Shown: piece by piece, positions 53,588-63,366 of the stretch
Layout: each line of letters opens with the position of its first letter
Numbering within the stretch: position 1 is the first letter of the stretch
From: Cellulomonas dongxiuzhuiae
GTDB lineage: Bacteria; Actinomycetota; Actinomycetes; Actinomycetales; Cellulomonadaceae
Assembly (NCBI RefSeq): GCF_018623035.1
Contig: NZ_CP076023.1
Coordinates: 558,001-622,000, forward strand
Direction of reading: 5' to 3'
DNA length: 64,000 nucleotides
Position numbers and translations under genes: made by a program
The notes under the pieces: generated by a model
Told to the model about the DNA's origin: nothing
What the model saw: only the letters and a program-made list of their open reading frames with translations
The model's database searches: none

Positions 53588-55399
53588 TCAGGTGCCGACG
53601 GGGCCCGACGCGCCACGTCCGGCGGGCGACCCGGGCTTCGTGCCCGGGTCGGCGTCGTCGCCCAGCGGCAGCAGCGGGGCGACGTCGGTCGCCTGCAGGC
53701 GCACGCGCTCCGCCGCCGCGTCGTCCGGCTCGGCCGCCGCGGCGTCCTCCGCCGCCGCCCGTGCGCGGTACGCCTCGACCTCGCGGCGCCGCGTCGCGTC
53801 GTCCCAGCCGAGGACGGGCGCGACGAGGTCCGCGATCTCCTCGAGCGCGCCGGTGCCCTTGTCGGCCTGCTCGTAGTTGAGACGCGTGCGGTGCATGAGG
53901 ACGTCGTCGAGGTGCAGCGCGCCCTCGTGGCTCACCGCGTAGACGATCTCCGCGCCGATGTACGCCGGCGCGTTCGCCAGCGGGCGGGCGAGCTCGGGGC
54001 GCTCGTCGCACAGGTCCGTCAGCTCCTGCAGCAGCGAGCCGTAGCGGTGCAGCAGGTGGTCGAGGCGCGGCCGGTCCCAGCCGTAGCGCGCACCGATCGC
54101 CCGGGCCTGGCGCTGCACGACCTTGAGCCCCTCGGCGCCGACGAGCGGCACCTCGTGCGTGATCGAGGGCAGCGTCGTGGCCCGCGCACCGAGCGCGAAG
54201 TCGACGGCGTCCTTGGCCATCACCCGGTAGGTCGTGAGCTTGCCGCCGGCGACGACGGTCAGCCCCGGGGCGGGCGACGCCACGGTGTGCTCGCGCGAGA
54301 CCTTGGCGGACGACGTCCCCTCCTTGGTCCCCGGCTGCAGCAGCGGACGCAGCCCCGCCCACGTGCCGATGACGTCCTGGCGGGTCAGCGGGCGCGAGAG
54401 CACCTGGTTGGCGTGCTCGATGACGTAGTCGATGTCGGCGCTGGTCGCGACGGGGTGCGTCAGCTCCTGCTCCCAGGGCGTGTCGGTCGTCCCGATCACC
54501 CAGTAACGGGACCACGGGATGATGAAGAGCACCGACTTCTCGGTCTGCAGGATCAGCCCGGTGTTGCCCTCGATCCGGGCGCGCGGCACCACGATGTGGA
54601 TGCCCTTGGACGCCAGGACCCGCAGCCCGCCCTCGCTGCCCGCGAGCGACTCCGTCTGCTCGGTCCACACGCCGGTCGCGTTGATGACGTGGCGCGCACG
54701 GACGTCGATGCGCTCACCGGACTCGAGGTCGACGACCTCGGCACCCGTGATCGCGCCGCCCGTGGTCGTCTGCAGGTCGACGACCTGCGTGCGCGACGCC
54801 GCGTGCGCGCCGTAGCTCACGGCCGTGCGCACGAGGCTCTCGACCAGCCGGGCGTCGTCGACGCTCGCGTCCCAGTAGCGCACGGCCCCGATCGCGGCGT
54901 CGTGCCGCAGGTCGGGGAACAGCCGCTCCATGCCCTTGCGGGTGAGGTGGCGGTGGATCGGCATGGCCCGCCGCGTGCCGGACACCGACGCGAGCGTGTC
55001 GTACAGCGCGACGCCCGCACCCACGTACGCCCGCTCCCACACCCGGTGCTCGAGCGGGTAGAGGAAGCTCACGGGCTTGACCAGGTGCGGTGCGAGGCGG
55101 GTGATGAGCAGGTCGCGCTCGGTCAGCGCCTCGCGCACGAGGTGGAAGTCCAGCATCTGCAGGTACCGCAGGCCGCCGTGGACGAGCTTGCTGGAGCGGC
55201 TCGACGTGCCGGACGCCCAGTCCTGACCCTCGACGATCGCGGTGGACAGGCCGCGCGTGACGCCGTCGAGGGCGATGCCCGCACCGGTGACCCCGCCCCC
55301 CACGACCAGCAGGTCGAGCTCGCGGCCCTGCTCGGAGCTGCGGCGCAGCGACTCCAGGGCGTCCTGCCGTGCGTGCGCCGTCAGCGGTGCGGTCCTCAT
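53588..55399 (-). CDS. glpD: FAD-dependent glycerol-3-phosphate dehydrogenase
   Basis: The 603-aa enzyme oxidises glycerol 3-phosphate to DHAP at the membrane. ATG 55399 is preceded by AGGGGG; the ORF's 12-residue extension lacks support. FAD motif LLVVGGGVTGAGIALDGVTR and the signature SSRSSKLVHGGLRYL are intact; RARIEGNTGLILQTEKSVLF and IGTTDTPWEQ follow. The ~50-residue C-terminal tail beyond the catalytic part is Ala/Asp/Pro-rich. It leads the glp operon and is divergent from a SorC-type regulator. Confidence 0.95.
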   Translation of the reverse strand: MRTAPLTAHARQDALESLRRSSEQGRELDLLVVGGGVTGAGIALDGVTRGLSTAIVEGQDWASGTSSRSSKLVHGGLRYLQMLDFHLVREALTERDLLITRLAPHLVKPVSFLYPLEHRVWERAYVGAGVALYDTLASVSGTRRAMPIHRHLTRKGMERLFPDLRHDAAIGAVRYWDASVDDARLVESLVRTAVSYGAHAASRTQVVDLQTTTGGAITGAEVVDLESGERIDVRARHVINATGVWTEQTESLAGSEGGLRVLASKGIHIVVPRARIEGNTGLILQTEKSVLFIIPWSRYWVIGTTDTPWEQELTHPVATSADIDYVIEHANQVLSRPLTRQDVIGTWAGLRPLLQPGTKEGTSSAKVSREHTVASPAPGLTVVAGGKLTTYRVMAKDAVDFALGARATTLPSITHEVPLVGAEGLKVVQRQARAIGARYGWDRPRLDHLLHRYGSLLQELTDLCDERPELARPLANAPAYIGAEIVYAVSHEGALHLDDVLMHRTRLNYEQADKGTGALEEIADLVAPVLGWDDATRRREVEAYRARAAAEDAAAAEPDDAAAERVRLQATDVAPLLPLGDDADPGTKPGSPAGRGASGPVGT

Positions 55400-55515
55400 G
55401 TGGCGATCCCCCTTGGTGCCGTCCCTCGTGGTCACGGCGGTGGCGCGTCGGCCCCTCGCCCGCGCGGCGCGTCGCCGCTATCGTCATCACGTCCAGAACG
55501 GACGCGCAACTCCGG

Positions 55516-55529
55516 TGCACGAACGTGCA
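55516..55529. promoter_or_regulatory. palindrome TGCACG-AA-CGTGCA, candidate SorC operator
   Basis: A perfect 6+6 inverted repeat lies midway between the divergent glpD and regulator genes (117 bp before glpD, 43 bp before the regulator). It is a natural candidate for autoregulation and glp control. Confidence 0.45.
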
Positions 55530-55571
55530 GCGAGTTGACGGTTCCATGGGGGGCCGAAGGGACGGTGCTGG

Positions 55572-56552
55572 GTGTTCGTGGAGCGGGAGCAGGACGTGCT
55601 GCGCGCGGCCTCCATGTACTACCTGCAGGACCTCAAGATGGAGGTCATCGCCCGGCACCTCGGGACGTCCCGGTCGACCGTCTCCCGCCTGCTGAAGCGC
55701 GCGCGGGACACCGGGCTCGTCGAGATCACGCTGCGCCCCTCGAGCACGCGGGCGCCCGGCCTCGGCCGGTCGATCTCGTCGACGTTCGGCATCGACACGT
55801 ACGTCGTCCCCGTGCCGGACTCCGCGGGGTCGGTCGAGCGCCTCGACCAGGTCGCGATGACGGCTGCACGCCTGCTCGGCTCGTGGTTCGACTCCGACAT
55901 GGTCATGGGCGTCGCCTGGGGCACCACGATCGCGGCCGTGTCCCGGTACCTGGCACCCAAGCCGACCCGCGGCTCGGCCGTCGTCCAGCTCAACGGCGCG
56001 GCGAACGTGCGCACGTCGGGCGTCGAGTACGCGTCCGACCTCATCTCGTCGTTCGGGTCGGCGTTCGGCGCGGCCGTCCACCACTTCTCCGTGCCCGCGT
56101 TCTTCGACTACCCCGACACCAAGGACGCCATGTGGCGCGAGCGCTCCGTGCGCCGTGTGCTGGACATGCAGCGTCGCGCCGACATCGCGGTCTTCTCGGC
56201 AGGTGCGGTCGCCGGGGCGGTCCCGTCGCACGTGTACTCCGCGGGCTACCTCGACGAGTCCGACGTGCGCCGCCTGCACGACGAGTCCGTCGTCGGCGAC
56301 GTGTGCACGGTCTTCCTGCGCGGCGACGGGTCCTGGGCGGACGTGTCGCTCAACAGCCGCGCGACCGGCCCGACGCCCGACGAGCTGCAGCGCGTCCCGC
56401 GACGCGTGTGCGTCGTCGCCGGTGACAACAAGGTCGCCCCGCTCCTCGCAGCCCTGCGCGCCGAGGTGGTCACCGACCTCGTCGTCGACGAGGTGACCGC
56501 CACGGCGCTCCTGGACGCCGCGGGCACCCGCACCGCGTCCCGCCGTGCGTAG
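55572..56552 (+). CDS. SorC/DeoR-type sugar-binding transcriptional regulator
   Basis: The 326-aa protein has an N-terminal HTH (~6-55, MYYLQDLKMEVIARHLGTSR, STVSRLLKRARDTGLVEI) and a SorC-family effector domain (MGVAWGTTIAAVSRYLA, VGDVCTVFLRGDG, VAGDNKVAPLLAALR). Such regulators respond to phosphorylated sugars or polyols. Divergent placement against glpDFK suggests control by glycerol 3-phosphate or DHAP, which usually falls to GlpR or IclR-type proteins; this is inference. GTG 55578 is an alternative start. Confidence 0.82.
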   Translation: MFVEREQDVLRAASMYYLQDLKMEVIARHLGTSRSTVSRLLKRARDTGLVEITLRPSSTRAPGLGRSISSTFGIDTYVVPVPDSAGSVERLDQVAMTAARLLGSWFDSDMVMGVAWGTTIAAVSRYLAPKPTRGSAVVQLNGAANVRTSGVEYASDLISSFGSAFGAAVHHFSVPAFFDYPDTKDAMWRERSVRRVLDMQRRADIAVFSAGAVAGAVPSHVYSAGYLDESDVRRLHDESVVGDVCTVFLRGDGSWADVSLNSRATGPTPDELQRVPRRVCVVAGDNKVAPLLAALRAEVVTDLVVDEVTATALLDAAGTRTASRRA

Positions 56553-56561
56553 GTTGTGCGC

Positions 56562-57071
56562 GTGAGCTCTCCCGCCCAGGTCGCCGTCCGACCGGCCCTC
56601 CCCGCGGACGTCCGCGCCATCCGCCGCCTCGTCGAGCCCTACGCCCAGGAGCGCATCCTGCTGGCCAAGGAGTGGGTGGGGTACTACGAGGCCGTGCAGG
56701 AGTTCGTCGTCGCGCGCGCCGTCGACGACGTCGTCGGGTGCGGCGCGCTGCACGTGATGTGGGAGGACCTCGCCGAGATCCGCACGCTCGCGGTCGACCC
56801 CGCCTACCGGGGGCGTGCCGTCGGGCACGCGCTCGTCGACGCGCTGCTCGACCGCGCGCGCGACCTGGGGCTGCGGCGCGTGTTCTGCCTGACGTTCGAG
56901 GTCGACTTCTTCGCCCGGCACGGCTTCCGCGAGATCGACGGGACGCCCGTCGCCCCTGACGTGTACGCCGAGCTGCTGCGGTCGCACGACGACGGCGTCG
57001 CCGAGTTCCTCGACCTGGCCCGCGTGAAGCCCAACACGCTGGGCAACACGCGCATGCTGCTCGAGCTCTGA
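56562..57071 (+). CDS. amino-acid N-acetyltransferase (NAGS-like GNAT)
   Basis: The 169-aa GNAT enzyme resembles the short, kinase-domain-free N-acetylglutamate synthase of mycobacteria and relatives. VRPALPADVRAIRRLVEPYA and LAEIRTLAVDPAYRGRAVGHAL (acetyl-CoA pyrophosphate loop, RGRAVG) are evident; RVFCLTFEVDFFARHGFREI is the NAGS-type beta-bulge segment. It would make N-acetylglutamate for arginine biosynthesis in the cytoplasm. A TAGGTT box is very near GTG 56562, hinting at a leaderless transcript. It lies 9 bp after the SorC gene. Confidence 0.8.
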   Translation: MSSPAQVAVRPALPADVRAIRRLVEPYAQERILLAKEWVGYYEAVQEFVVARAVDDVVGCGALHVMWEDLAEIRTLAVDPAYRGRAVGHALVDALLDRARDLGLRRVFCLTFEVDFFARHGFREIDGTPVAPDVYAELLRSHDDGVAEFLDLARVKPNTLGNTRMLLEL

Positions 57072-57088
57072 CCCGGCGACGCTCGGCG

Positions 57089-58084
57089 TCAGTGGGGGAG
57101 GCGGTAGGTGGCCGCGTCCGGGTCCGGGGCGTCGCCCGCCGCGTCCTCGCGGACGACGAGGCCGTCGACGACCAGCGCGTCCAGGCAGCGGGCGAGCTGG
57201 GCGACGTCCGGCCAGACGGCCGCGACCGCCGCGTGGGGGACCGGGGCGAGCGCCTCGCGCAGCAGCGCCATGACCCGTCCCCGCGCCTGCCGGTCGGTCC
57301 CGGCCCAGGCCTGCGCGCGACGACGGTGCGCGTGCGCGTCGGCGGGGCGGCCGGCAGCCAGCCACCGGCAGCGGTCGGCCACCGGGCAGGCGTCGCACCG
57401 GGGGGAGCGTGCGGTGCACACCAGCGCACCGAGCTCCATCGAGGCCGCCGCCCAGCGTGCCGCCGAGGCGTCGTCGTCCGGCACCCACGCGGCCGCACGC
57501 GCCGTCTCGGCGACCGTCAGGGCCGGCGCCGGCAGCGCCTCGCCCGCCGCCACGCGCGCCAGGACGCGCCGCACGTTGGTGTCGAGCACGACCGACCGCC
57601 GCCCGAACGCGAACGCCCGCACGGCCGCGGCCGTGTAGGGGCCCACGCCCGGCAGCGCGAGCAGCGCGTCCTCGTCGTCCGGCAGCACGCCGCCGTGCCG
57701 CTCGACGACGGCCCGCGCGCACTCCTGCAGGCGCAGCGCGCGCCGCGGGTACCCGAGCCGGTCCCACGCGCGCAGGACGTCGCCCGTGGGCGCGGCCGCG
57801 AGGTCCGCGGGCGTCGGCCAGCGGTCCAGCCACGCGCGCCACGCCGGCTCGACCCGCACGACCGGCGTCTGCTGCAGCATCACCTCGCTGACCAGCACGC
57901 CCCACGGGGTCCGGTCCGCCGCCCGCCACGGCAGGTCGCGCGCGTGCGCGTCGAACCACGCGACGACGTCGTCGCGGACGCCCGAGGCCTCGACGTCCCC
58001 ACGCCCTGCGACGTCGCCCGCGACGGGCACGCCGCCGGCCGGGGGAGGGGTCGCGGCGCGGACGACGGGCTGAACGGCGGGCAC
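57089..58084 (-). CDS. mutY: A/G-specific adenine glycosylase
   Basis: The 331-aa HhH-GPD glycosylase removes A opposite 8-oxoG. The catalytic Glu sits in VSEVMLQQTPV, the Asp in VVLDTNVRRVLAR, the HhH in LPGVGPYTAAAVRAF, and the [4Fe-4S] loop is C-x6-C-x2-C-x5-C (CTARSPRCDACPVADRC). The C-terminal NUDIX-like 8-oxoG domain found in E. coli MutY is absent or very short, as in several actinomycete versions. Start GTG 58084 has no strong binding site; a start ~35 codons later is possible. Confidence 0.9.
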   Translation of the reverse strand: MPAVQPVVRAATPPPAGGVPVAGDVAGRGDVEASGVRDDVVAWFDAHARDLPWRAADRTPWGVLVSEVMLQQTPVVRVEPAWRAWLDRWPTPADLAAAPTGDVLRAWDRLGYPRRALRLQECARAVVERHGGVLPDDEDALLALPGVGPYTAAAVRAFAFGRRSVVLDTNVRRVLARVAAGEALPAPALTVAETARAAAWVPDDDASAARWAAASMELGALVCTARSPRCDACPVADRCRWLAAGRPADAHAHRRRAQAWAGTDRQARGRVMALLREALAPVPHAAVAAVWPDVAQLARCLDALVVDGLVVREDAAGDAPDPDAATYRLPH

Positions 58085-58285
58085 GCCTCATGGTGCCGTC
58101 GCGGGGCGCCGGGACGAAACCCGGCGCGTCGGCCCGTGCCGCGTCGACGGGACCGGTCCGCGGCGCCGAGCGTCACCAGCGCTCGTCGTGCCGGGAGTGG
58201 CGCGTCCTGCGCGATGCGTCGGCGTCGGCCTCGTACCGTGGACGCGCGGCCGCACAACCATCACGCCCACCCCGGAGGTCCCCGC

Positions 58286-58918
58286 ATGAACGACCGGACG
58301 CCCCCGACCGGCCGCGGGCCCCGACCGGCGCGTCCGGCCCCGGCGCCCCGCCCGCCGGCCCGCGTCTACTGGGTGCGCCGGTTCGTCGTCCTCGGGCTGC
58401 CGCTGCTGGTCGTCGTCGTCCTCGTCGTGTGGTGGACCGGCCGCGGCAGCGAGGCCGCCGCGGAGGCCGACCCCGGCACCGTCCCCGTCGCGACGCCGTC
58501 GCCGACGACGGCCGCGGAGCCCGGCGTCCCCGAGTGCGCACCGGAGCAGCTGGCTCTCGCCGTGACGCCCGGGGCCGAGGCGTTCGCCGCCGGGGTCGAC
58601 CCGACGTTCGAGGTCACCGTCACCAACTCCGGCTCCGAGCCGTGCCTCGTCGACGCGGGGGACGGCCGGCGCGAGGTCGTCATCACGTCCGGCGAGGACC
58701 GCGTCTGGTCGAGCCTGGACTGCGTGCCGGCGGACCCGGACGCGCGCACGCTCCTGCTCGCCGGTGGGCAGTCGGACGTCACGCAGCTCGGGTGGCCGCG
58801 TGAGCGGTCCGCTGCCGGGTGCGCCGGGGGGCTGCCCGAGCCCGGTGCGGGGACCTACTCCGTCGTGGTGGGCGTCGGCGGCGCGACCTCGCCCGCCGCG
58901 GTGTTCGGCCTCGGCTGA
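58286..58918 (+). CDS. membrane-anchored extracytoplasmic protein, unknown
   Basis: The 210-aa protein starts at ATG 58286 behind GGAGG. A Pro/Arg-rich cytoplasmic N terminus leads to one helix (FVVLGLPLLVVVVLVVWW) and an extracellular Ig-like domain of ~130 residues with a cysteine pattern (GVPECAPEQLALAVTPG, NSGSEPCLVDAG, SSLDCVPAD, GCAGG). The longer open frame from 57092 is antisense noise from mutY. Similar membrane-anchored unknowns are common in actinomycetes; no activity can be assigned. It is closed by the hairpin at 58943-58965. Confidence 0.7.
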   Translation: MNDRTPPTGRGPRPARPAPAPRPPARVYWVRRFVVLGLPLLVVVVLVVWWTGRGSEAAAEADPGTVPVATPSPTTAAEPGVPECAPEQLALAVTPGAEAFAAGVDPTFEVTVTNSGSEPCLVDAGDGRREVVITSGEDRVWSSLDCVPADPDARTLLLAGGQSDVTQLGWPRERSAAGCAGGLPEPGAGTYSVVVGVGGATSPAAVFGLG

Positions 58919-58942
58919 GGGCGACGGCCCGGCCGTCGTCCG

Positions 58943-58965
58943 CGGGTCGCGTGGGACGCGACCCG
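58943..58965. terminator. bidirectional hairpin between 58286 gene and disA
   Basis: The perfect 10-bp arms CGGGTCGCGT and ACGCGACCCG flank GGG, directly beside the disA stop codon. Confidence 0.75.
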
Positions 58966-60042
58966 TCAGACGTACCGCTCGAGGATGCTCGACTCCGCGA
59001 GCCGCGACAGGCCCTCGCGCACCGAGCGGGCCCGCTGCTCGCCGACCCCGTCGACGGCCATGAGGTCGTCGATCGTCGCGGCCAGCAGCTTCTGCAGGCC
59101 GCCGAAGTGCCCGACCAGGCGGTCGACGACCGGGCCGGGCAGGCGCGGCACCTTCGACAGCAGGCGGTAGCCGCGCGGGCCGACGGCCGCGTCGAGGGTC
59201 TCGCCGCCGCCGGGCAGCCCGAGCACGCGGGCGATGTGCGCGATGTCGAGCAGCTGCGTCGAGTCGAGCTCGCCGAGGGCGTCGGGGACTGCCTCGATCG
59301 AGCGTCGTGACGTGTCGACGTAGTCCCGGATGACGAGCTCGCGCTCGGTGCTGACGCCGCCGACGAGCTCGTCGAGCTGCAGCGTGAGCAGACGGCCGTC
59401 GGTGCCGAGCTCGACGACGTAGCCGGCGATCTCGTCCGAGATCCGGCGGACCATCTCGAGGCGCTGCACGACGGCGGAGACGTCGCGCACCGTGACCAGG
59501 TCCTCGATCTCCAGTGCCGACAGGGTGCCGCTGACCTCGTCGAGGCGTGCCTTGTACCGCTCGAGCGTCGCGAGCGCCTGGTTGGCACGCGACAGGATCG
59601 TCGTGGAGTCCTCGAGCACGTACCGCTGCTCGCCGACGTAGAGCGCGACGATGCGCATCGACGCGGACACCGAGATCACGGGCAGACCGGTCTGCTTCGC
59701 GACGCGCTCGGCGGTGCGGTGCCGGGTGCCGGACTCCGACGTCTGGATCGACGGGTCCGGCAGCAGCTGGACGGCGGCCCGCACGATCCGGTCGCGGATC
59801 GGGTCGATGACGACGGCCCCGTCCATCTTCGCGAGCTCGCGCAGGCGCGTCGCGGAGAACTCGACGTCCAGGACGAAGCCGCCGGAGCACAGCGACTCGA
59901 CCGTGGCGTCCATGCCGAGCACGATGAGCGCGCCCGTCCGGCCGCGCAGGATCCGCTCCAGACCGTCGCGCAGCTCGGTTCCGGGCGCGACGGCGAAGAG
60001 CGTGGACCTCAGCAGGTCGTCGTGCTGGTGCGGGTGGGGCAC
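58966..60042 (-). CDS. disA: DNA-integrity scanning diadenylate cyclase
   Basis: The 358-aa protein makes c-di-AMP from two ATP. The DAC domain has D74-GA76 (MDGAVVIDP) and R107-HR109 (GTRHRTAE), essential for catalysis. A helical linker (~145-290) and C-terminal HhH DNA-binding domain ([32 protein letters not shown]) complete the octameric scanning form. GTG 60042 gives a length identical to mycobacterial DacA/DisA. It follows radA by 44 bp, the usual arrangement. Confidence 0.96.
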   Translation of the reverse strand: MPHPHQHDDLLRSTLFAVAPGTELRDGLERILRGRTGALIVLGMDATVESLCSGGFVLDVEFSATRLRELAKMDGAVVIDPIRDRIVRAAVQLLPDPSIQTSESGTRHRTAERVAKQTGLPVISVSASMRIVALYVGEQRYVLEDSTTILSRANQALATLERYKARLDEVSGTLSALEIEDLVTVRDVSAVVQRLEMVRRISDEIAGYVVELGTDGRLLTLQLDELVGGVSTERELVIRDYVDTSRRSIEAVPDALGELDSTQLLDIAHIARVLGLPGGGETLDAAVGPRGYRLLSKVPRLPGPVVDRLVGHFGGLQKLLAATIDDLMAVDGVGEQRARSVREGLSRLAESSILERYV

Positions 60043-60086
60043 CCTCGGATCGTATCGGTGGCGTGACGAGTTGTCCGAGCCGCCAC

Positions 60087-61508
60087 TCACACGTCGCCCG
60101 ACGGGGCGAGCCCCGCCAGGACGGCCGCCGCCAGGTCCGGGGCCTCCACGACCCGCAGGCCGTCGGGCACGGTGACCTCCTCGAGCGTCCCCGAGGGGAC
60201 GACCGCGCGCGTGCAGCCGAGCCGCGCCGCCTCCGCCAGGCGCCGGCCCACGCCCGGGACCGGGCGGATCTCCCCGGCCAGGCCGACCTCGCCGATGGCC
60301 ACCAGCCCCGCGTGCACGGGGACGTTCTCGCGGCCGCTGACGGCGGCCAGCGCGAGCGCCAGGTCCGCGGGGGGCTCCACGACGCGCGCGCCGCCGACCG
60401 TCGAGACGTAGACGTCCTGGTCGGCGAGGCGAGCGCCGAGCCGGCGCTGGAGGACCGCGAGGACCATCGCGAGCCGGCTGCCGTCGACACCGCTGGTCGT
60501 GCGGCGCGGGTTCGGCACGACGCTCGGCGCCACGAGGGCCTGCACCTCCGCCGCCAGCGGCCGCCGACCCTCGAGCGTCACGGTCAGGCAGGTGCCCGGC
60601 ACGTCGCTGACCAGGCGCGAGGTGAACAGCCCCGAGGGGTCCGCCAGCCCGACGATGCCGTGCTCCGAGAGGTCGAAGCAGCCGACCTCGTCGGTCGGCC
60701 CGTAGCGGTTCTTGGTGGCACGCAGCAGGCGCAGCCGGGAGTGGCGCTCGCCCTCGAACTGGCAGACCACGTCGACGAGGTGCTCGAGCGTGCGCGGCCC
60801 CGCGACGGACCCGTCCTTCGTGACGTGCCCGACGAGCACGACGGGCAGCGCGCGCGACTTGGCGGCGGTGATGAGCGCGGCCGTGACCTCGCGGACCTGC
60901 GAGACGCCGCCGGGCGACCCCTCCACCTGCGCGGAGGTGAACGTCTGCACCGAGTCGAGGACCAGCAGGTCGGGGTCGACGCTCTCGATGTGCCCGAGCA
61001 CGGTGCCGAGGTCCGTCTCCGCCGCGAGCAGCAGCGTGGGGGCCAGCGCGTGGATGCGGCCCGCGCGCAGCCGCACCTGCGCGGCCGACTCCTCCCCGGT
61101 GACGTACAGGACGCGCCGCCCGGTGCGAGCGGCGCGTGCGGCCACGTCGAGCAGCAGGGTCGACTTGCCCACGCCCGGCTCGCCCGCGAGCAGCACGACC
61201 GCGCCGGGCACCAGGCCACCGCCGAGCACGCGGTCGAGCTCGTCGACTCCCGTGGGGCGGGCCGCGGCCGCGTCGACGTCGATGTCCTCGATGGGGCGCG
61301 CGGGGTTGCGCGTCGGTGCCACCGCGATCGTCCGCGGGCCGCCGGAGCCCGGTCCCGCGTCCTCGACGACGCAGCCCCACTCCTGGCACTCGCCGCACCG
61401 GCCGACCCACTTGCTCGCGGTCCAGCCGCACTCGGTGCAGCGGAACGCAGGGCGCTCGGTGGGGCGCTCACCCCCGGCACGGGCACGGCGCGTCGTCGTC
61501 TGGCTCAC
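60087..61508 (-). CDS. radA: DNA repair ATPase RadA (Sms)
   Basis: The 473-aa protein drives branch migration in recombination repair. It has the N-terminal C4 zinc finger (C24-x2-C27...C38-x2-C41), Walker [10 protein letters not shown] (109-117), RadA motif [11 protein letters not shown], and a C-terminal Lon-protease-like domain ([20 protein letters not shown]). GTG 61508 is taken as start; it gives the family N terminus [11 protein letters not shown]. Next gene is disA, whose product RadA often regulates. Confidence 0.95.
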   Translation of the reverse strand: MSQTTTRRARAGGERPTERPAFRCTECGWTASKWVGRCGECQEWGCVVEDAGPGSGGPRTIAVAPTRNPARPIEDIDVDAAAARPTGVDELDRVLGGGLVPGAVVLLAGEPGVGKSTLLLDVAARAARTGRRVLYVTGEESAAQVRLRAGRIHALAPTLLLAAETDLGTVLGHIESVDPDLLVLDSVQTFTSAQVEGSPGGVSQVREVTAALITAAKSRALPVVLVGHVTKDGSVAGPRTLEHLVDVVCQFEGERHSRLRLLRATKNRYGPTDEVGCFDLSEHGIVGLADPSGLFTSRLVSDVPGTCLTVTLEGRRPLAAEVQALVAPSVVPNPRRTTSGVDGSRLAMVLAVLQRRLGARLADQDVYVSTVGGARVVEPPADLALALAAVSGRENVPVHAGLVAIGEVGLAGEIRPVPGVGRRLAEAARLGCTRAVVPSGTLEEVTVPDGLRVVEAPDLAAAVLAGLAPSGDV

Positions 61509-61639
61509 GTCCCGCACGGTACGGCCCACCACCGACAACCCCGCGCCGCGGACCCGTCCCGACCGCACGCCGGCGTGCTCGGTAGGCTGCCCCGTGGCCC
61601 GGCAGCAGCCGGACCGCGCGACACGAGGGGATGCCCGCC

Positions 61640-62452
61640 ATGAGCGACACGGGACGACCCGGCGAGCCCGAGCAGCGGCCCGGCGCCACCGGACCGACGC
61701 ACCGACCCGCCGCCACCCCGCAGGGCGACCCGGGTGCCGCGAGCGGCTGGGCCGGCGGGGGCGCCGATCCCGCCACCGCCGCCGTCTCCGACCCCGCCGG
61801 ACCCGCACCGGAGCGCGAGCCCGGCGACGGCCGCGGTCGCCCCGCGTGGCTCCTGCCCGTGGCGATCGTCGTTGCCGTCGTGGTGATCGGCGTCGTGGTC
61901 GGCGTCCTGGTCAACCGCAACGGCGGCGACGCCGCTCCCGCGCCCGCCGCGTCCACGGTCACGGCACCCGTGCCGACGCCCGCCGCCGCGCCCGCGGCGC
62001 GCACGGCCACCACCGCGTTCGCCGGCGCCCTGCCCACCACGGTCCTGCAGTACGCCCTCGAGTCCTCGCAGGAGGACGCCGAGCGGCTCGGCGCCGGCGC
62101 GCTGGAGGCCTACACGGAGACGTTCACCGACGGCGACGGCGGCACCCTCACCGTGCGGGCCGCGCAGCTCGAGACGCCCGAGGACGCGACCGCGCTGCTG
62201 GCGCAGGTCGTCGCGGGGCTGCCCACGGCGCCGGCGGCCGACGCGCCCACGGCGACCGCGTCCGCGGCCCCCGACGTCGACCTGCCCCAGAGCGGTGAGG
62301 TCCTGGTCGGCGGGGCGCCCGTCGGCACGTTCACGGTCGTCGACGCCGGCGACGGCACGGGTGTCGCCGTGTGGCAGAACGGCACGGCGGTGTTCCAGGT
62401 GACGGCCCCGGTGGCGGACGTGCTCGACGTCTACCGGGCGTACTCGCTGTAG
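61640..62452 (+). CDS. membrane-anchored protein, unknown function
   Basis: The 270-aa protein starts at ATG 61640 (GAGGGG nine bases upstream), not at the ATG 61631 that touches the site. The first ~70 residues are Pro/Gly/Ala-rich and cytoplasmic; one helix (WLLPVAIVVAVVVIGVVVGVLV) follows; the outside part has a Thr/Ala/Pro linker and a ~130-residue domain with alternating strand and helix (TFTDGDGGTLTVRAAQL, EDATALLAQVVAGL, GDGTGVAVWQNGTAVFQVT). I recognise no family. A TAGGCT box at ~61582 may be its -10. Converges with the OmpR-type gene. Confidence 0.7.
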   Translation: MSDTGRPGEPEQRPGATGPTHRPAATPQGDPGAASGWAGGGADPATAAVSDPAGPAPEREPGDGRGRPAWLLPVAIVVAVVVIGVVVGVLVNRNGGDAAPAPAASTVTAPVPTPAAAPAARTATTAFAGALPTTVLQYALESSQEDAERLGAGALEAYTETFTDGDGGTLTVRAAQLETPEDATALLAQVVAGLPTAPAADAPTATASAAPDVDLPQSGEVLVGGAPVGTFTVVDAGDGTGVAVWQNGTAVFQVTAPVADVLDVYRAYSL

Positions 62453-62459
62453 GACCGCG

Positions 62460-63212
62460 TCAGCCCGCGGGGCGCAGGACGTAGCCCACGCCGCGCAGCG
62501 TGTGCAGCATCGGCTCGCGGCCCTTGTCGATCTTGCGACGCAGGTAGGACACGTACAGCTCGACGATGTTCGCCTGCCCGCCGAAGTCGTACTGCCACAC
62601 GCGGTCGAGGATCTGCGCCTTGCTCAGCGCCCGGCGAGGGTTGCGCATGAAGTAGCGCAGCAGCTCGAACTCCGTGGCCGTGAGGCGGATGGGGTCGTCG
62701 CCGCGCCACACCTCGTGGCTGTCCTCGTCCATGCGCAGGTCGCCGACGACGAGCAGCGCGTCGGGGCGCTGCCCGACGGCGCCGGCACGTCGCAGCATGC
62801 CGCGCAGCCGCGCGACGACCTCCTCGAGGCCGAACGGCTTGGTGACGTAGTCGTCCCCGCCCGCGGTGAGCCCGGCGACCCGGTCCTCGACGCCGTCGCG
62901 CGGCGTCAGGAACAGGACGGGCGCCTGGGGGCGTGCCGCGCGGACGCGCCGCAGCACGTCCGCGCCGGACATGTCCGGCAGCGTCAGGTCGAGCAGCACG
63001 ACGTCGGGCTCGAGGGTGCCGACCAGCTCGATCGCGTCACGCCCCGACGTCGCGTGCCGCGCCTCCCAGCCCTCGTAGCGCAGCGCGGTGCACATCAGGT
63101 CACCGAGGTTGACCTCGTCGTCGACGACGAGGACCCGCAGGGGGCTGCCGTCGGCGCGGGTGAGCGAGTCGGGGCGGCGCGACGTGGGGCGGACGGGTGC
63201 TGTCGTCGTCAT
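62460..63212 (-). CDS. OmpR/PhoB-family response regulator
   Basis: The 250-aa protein starts at ATG 63212. The receiver domain has acidic pocket VLVVDDE, phosphoacceptor D75 (VVLLDLTLPD), switch Thr in FLTPRDG and K125 (YVTKPF). The C-terminal winged helix (~150-248) reads RLTATEFELLRYFMRNPRR ... ILDRVWQYDFGGQANIVELY, similar to TcrA/MprA-like regulators in actinomycetes. No histidine kinase gene is adjacent within the window; one may lie beyond or act in trans. Confidence 0.88.
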   Translation of the reverse strand: MTTTAPVRPTSRRPDSLTRADGSPLRVLVVDDEVNLGDLMCTALRYEGWEARHATSGRDAIELVGTLEPDVVLLDLTLPDMSGADVLRRVRAARPQAPVLFLTPRDGVEDRVAGLTAGGDDYVTKPFGLEEVVARLRGMLRRAGAVGQRPDALLVVGDLRMDEDSHEVWRGDDPIRLTATEFELLRYFMRNPRRALSKAQILDRVWQYDFGGQANIVELYVSYLRRKIDKGREPMLHTLRGVGYVLRPAG

Positions 63213-63366
63213 ACGACCAGGCTGGCCGGGAGCCCTGTGGTCCGCCTGGAGCGTGCCTGTGAGTTGGCTGAGCCGCGGCGACCGCGGCCAGGAGCAGGTC
63301 GCCGTCCGGGTGGTGGACGCCGGGGCCGGCCCCGGGTCACGCACCCCGTCCGGGTTGCCCTACCGT

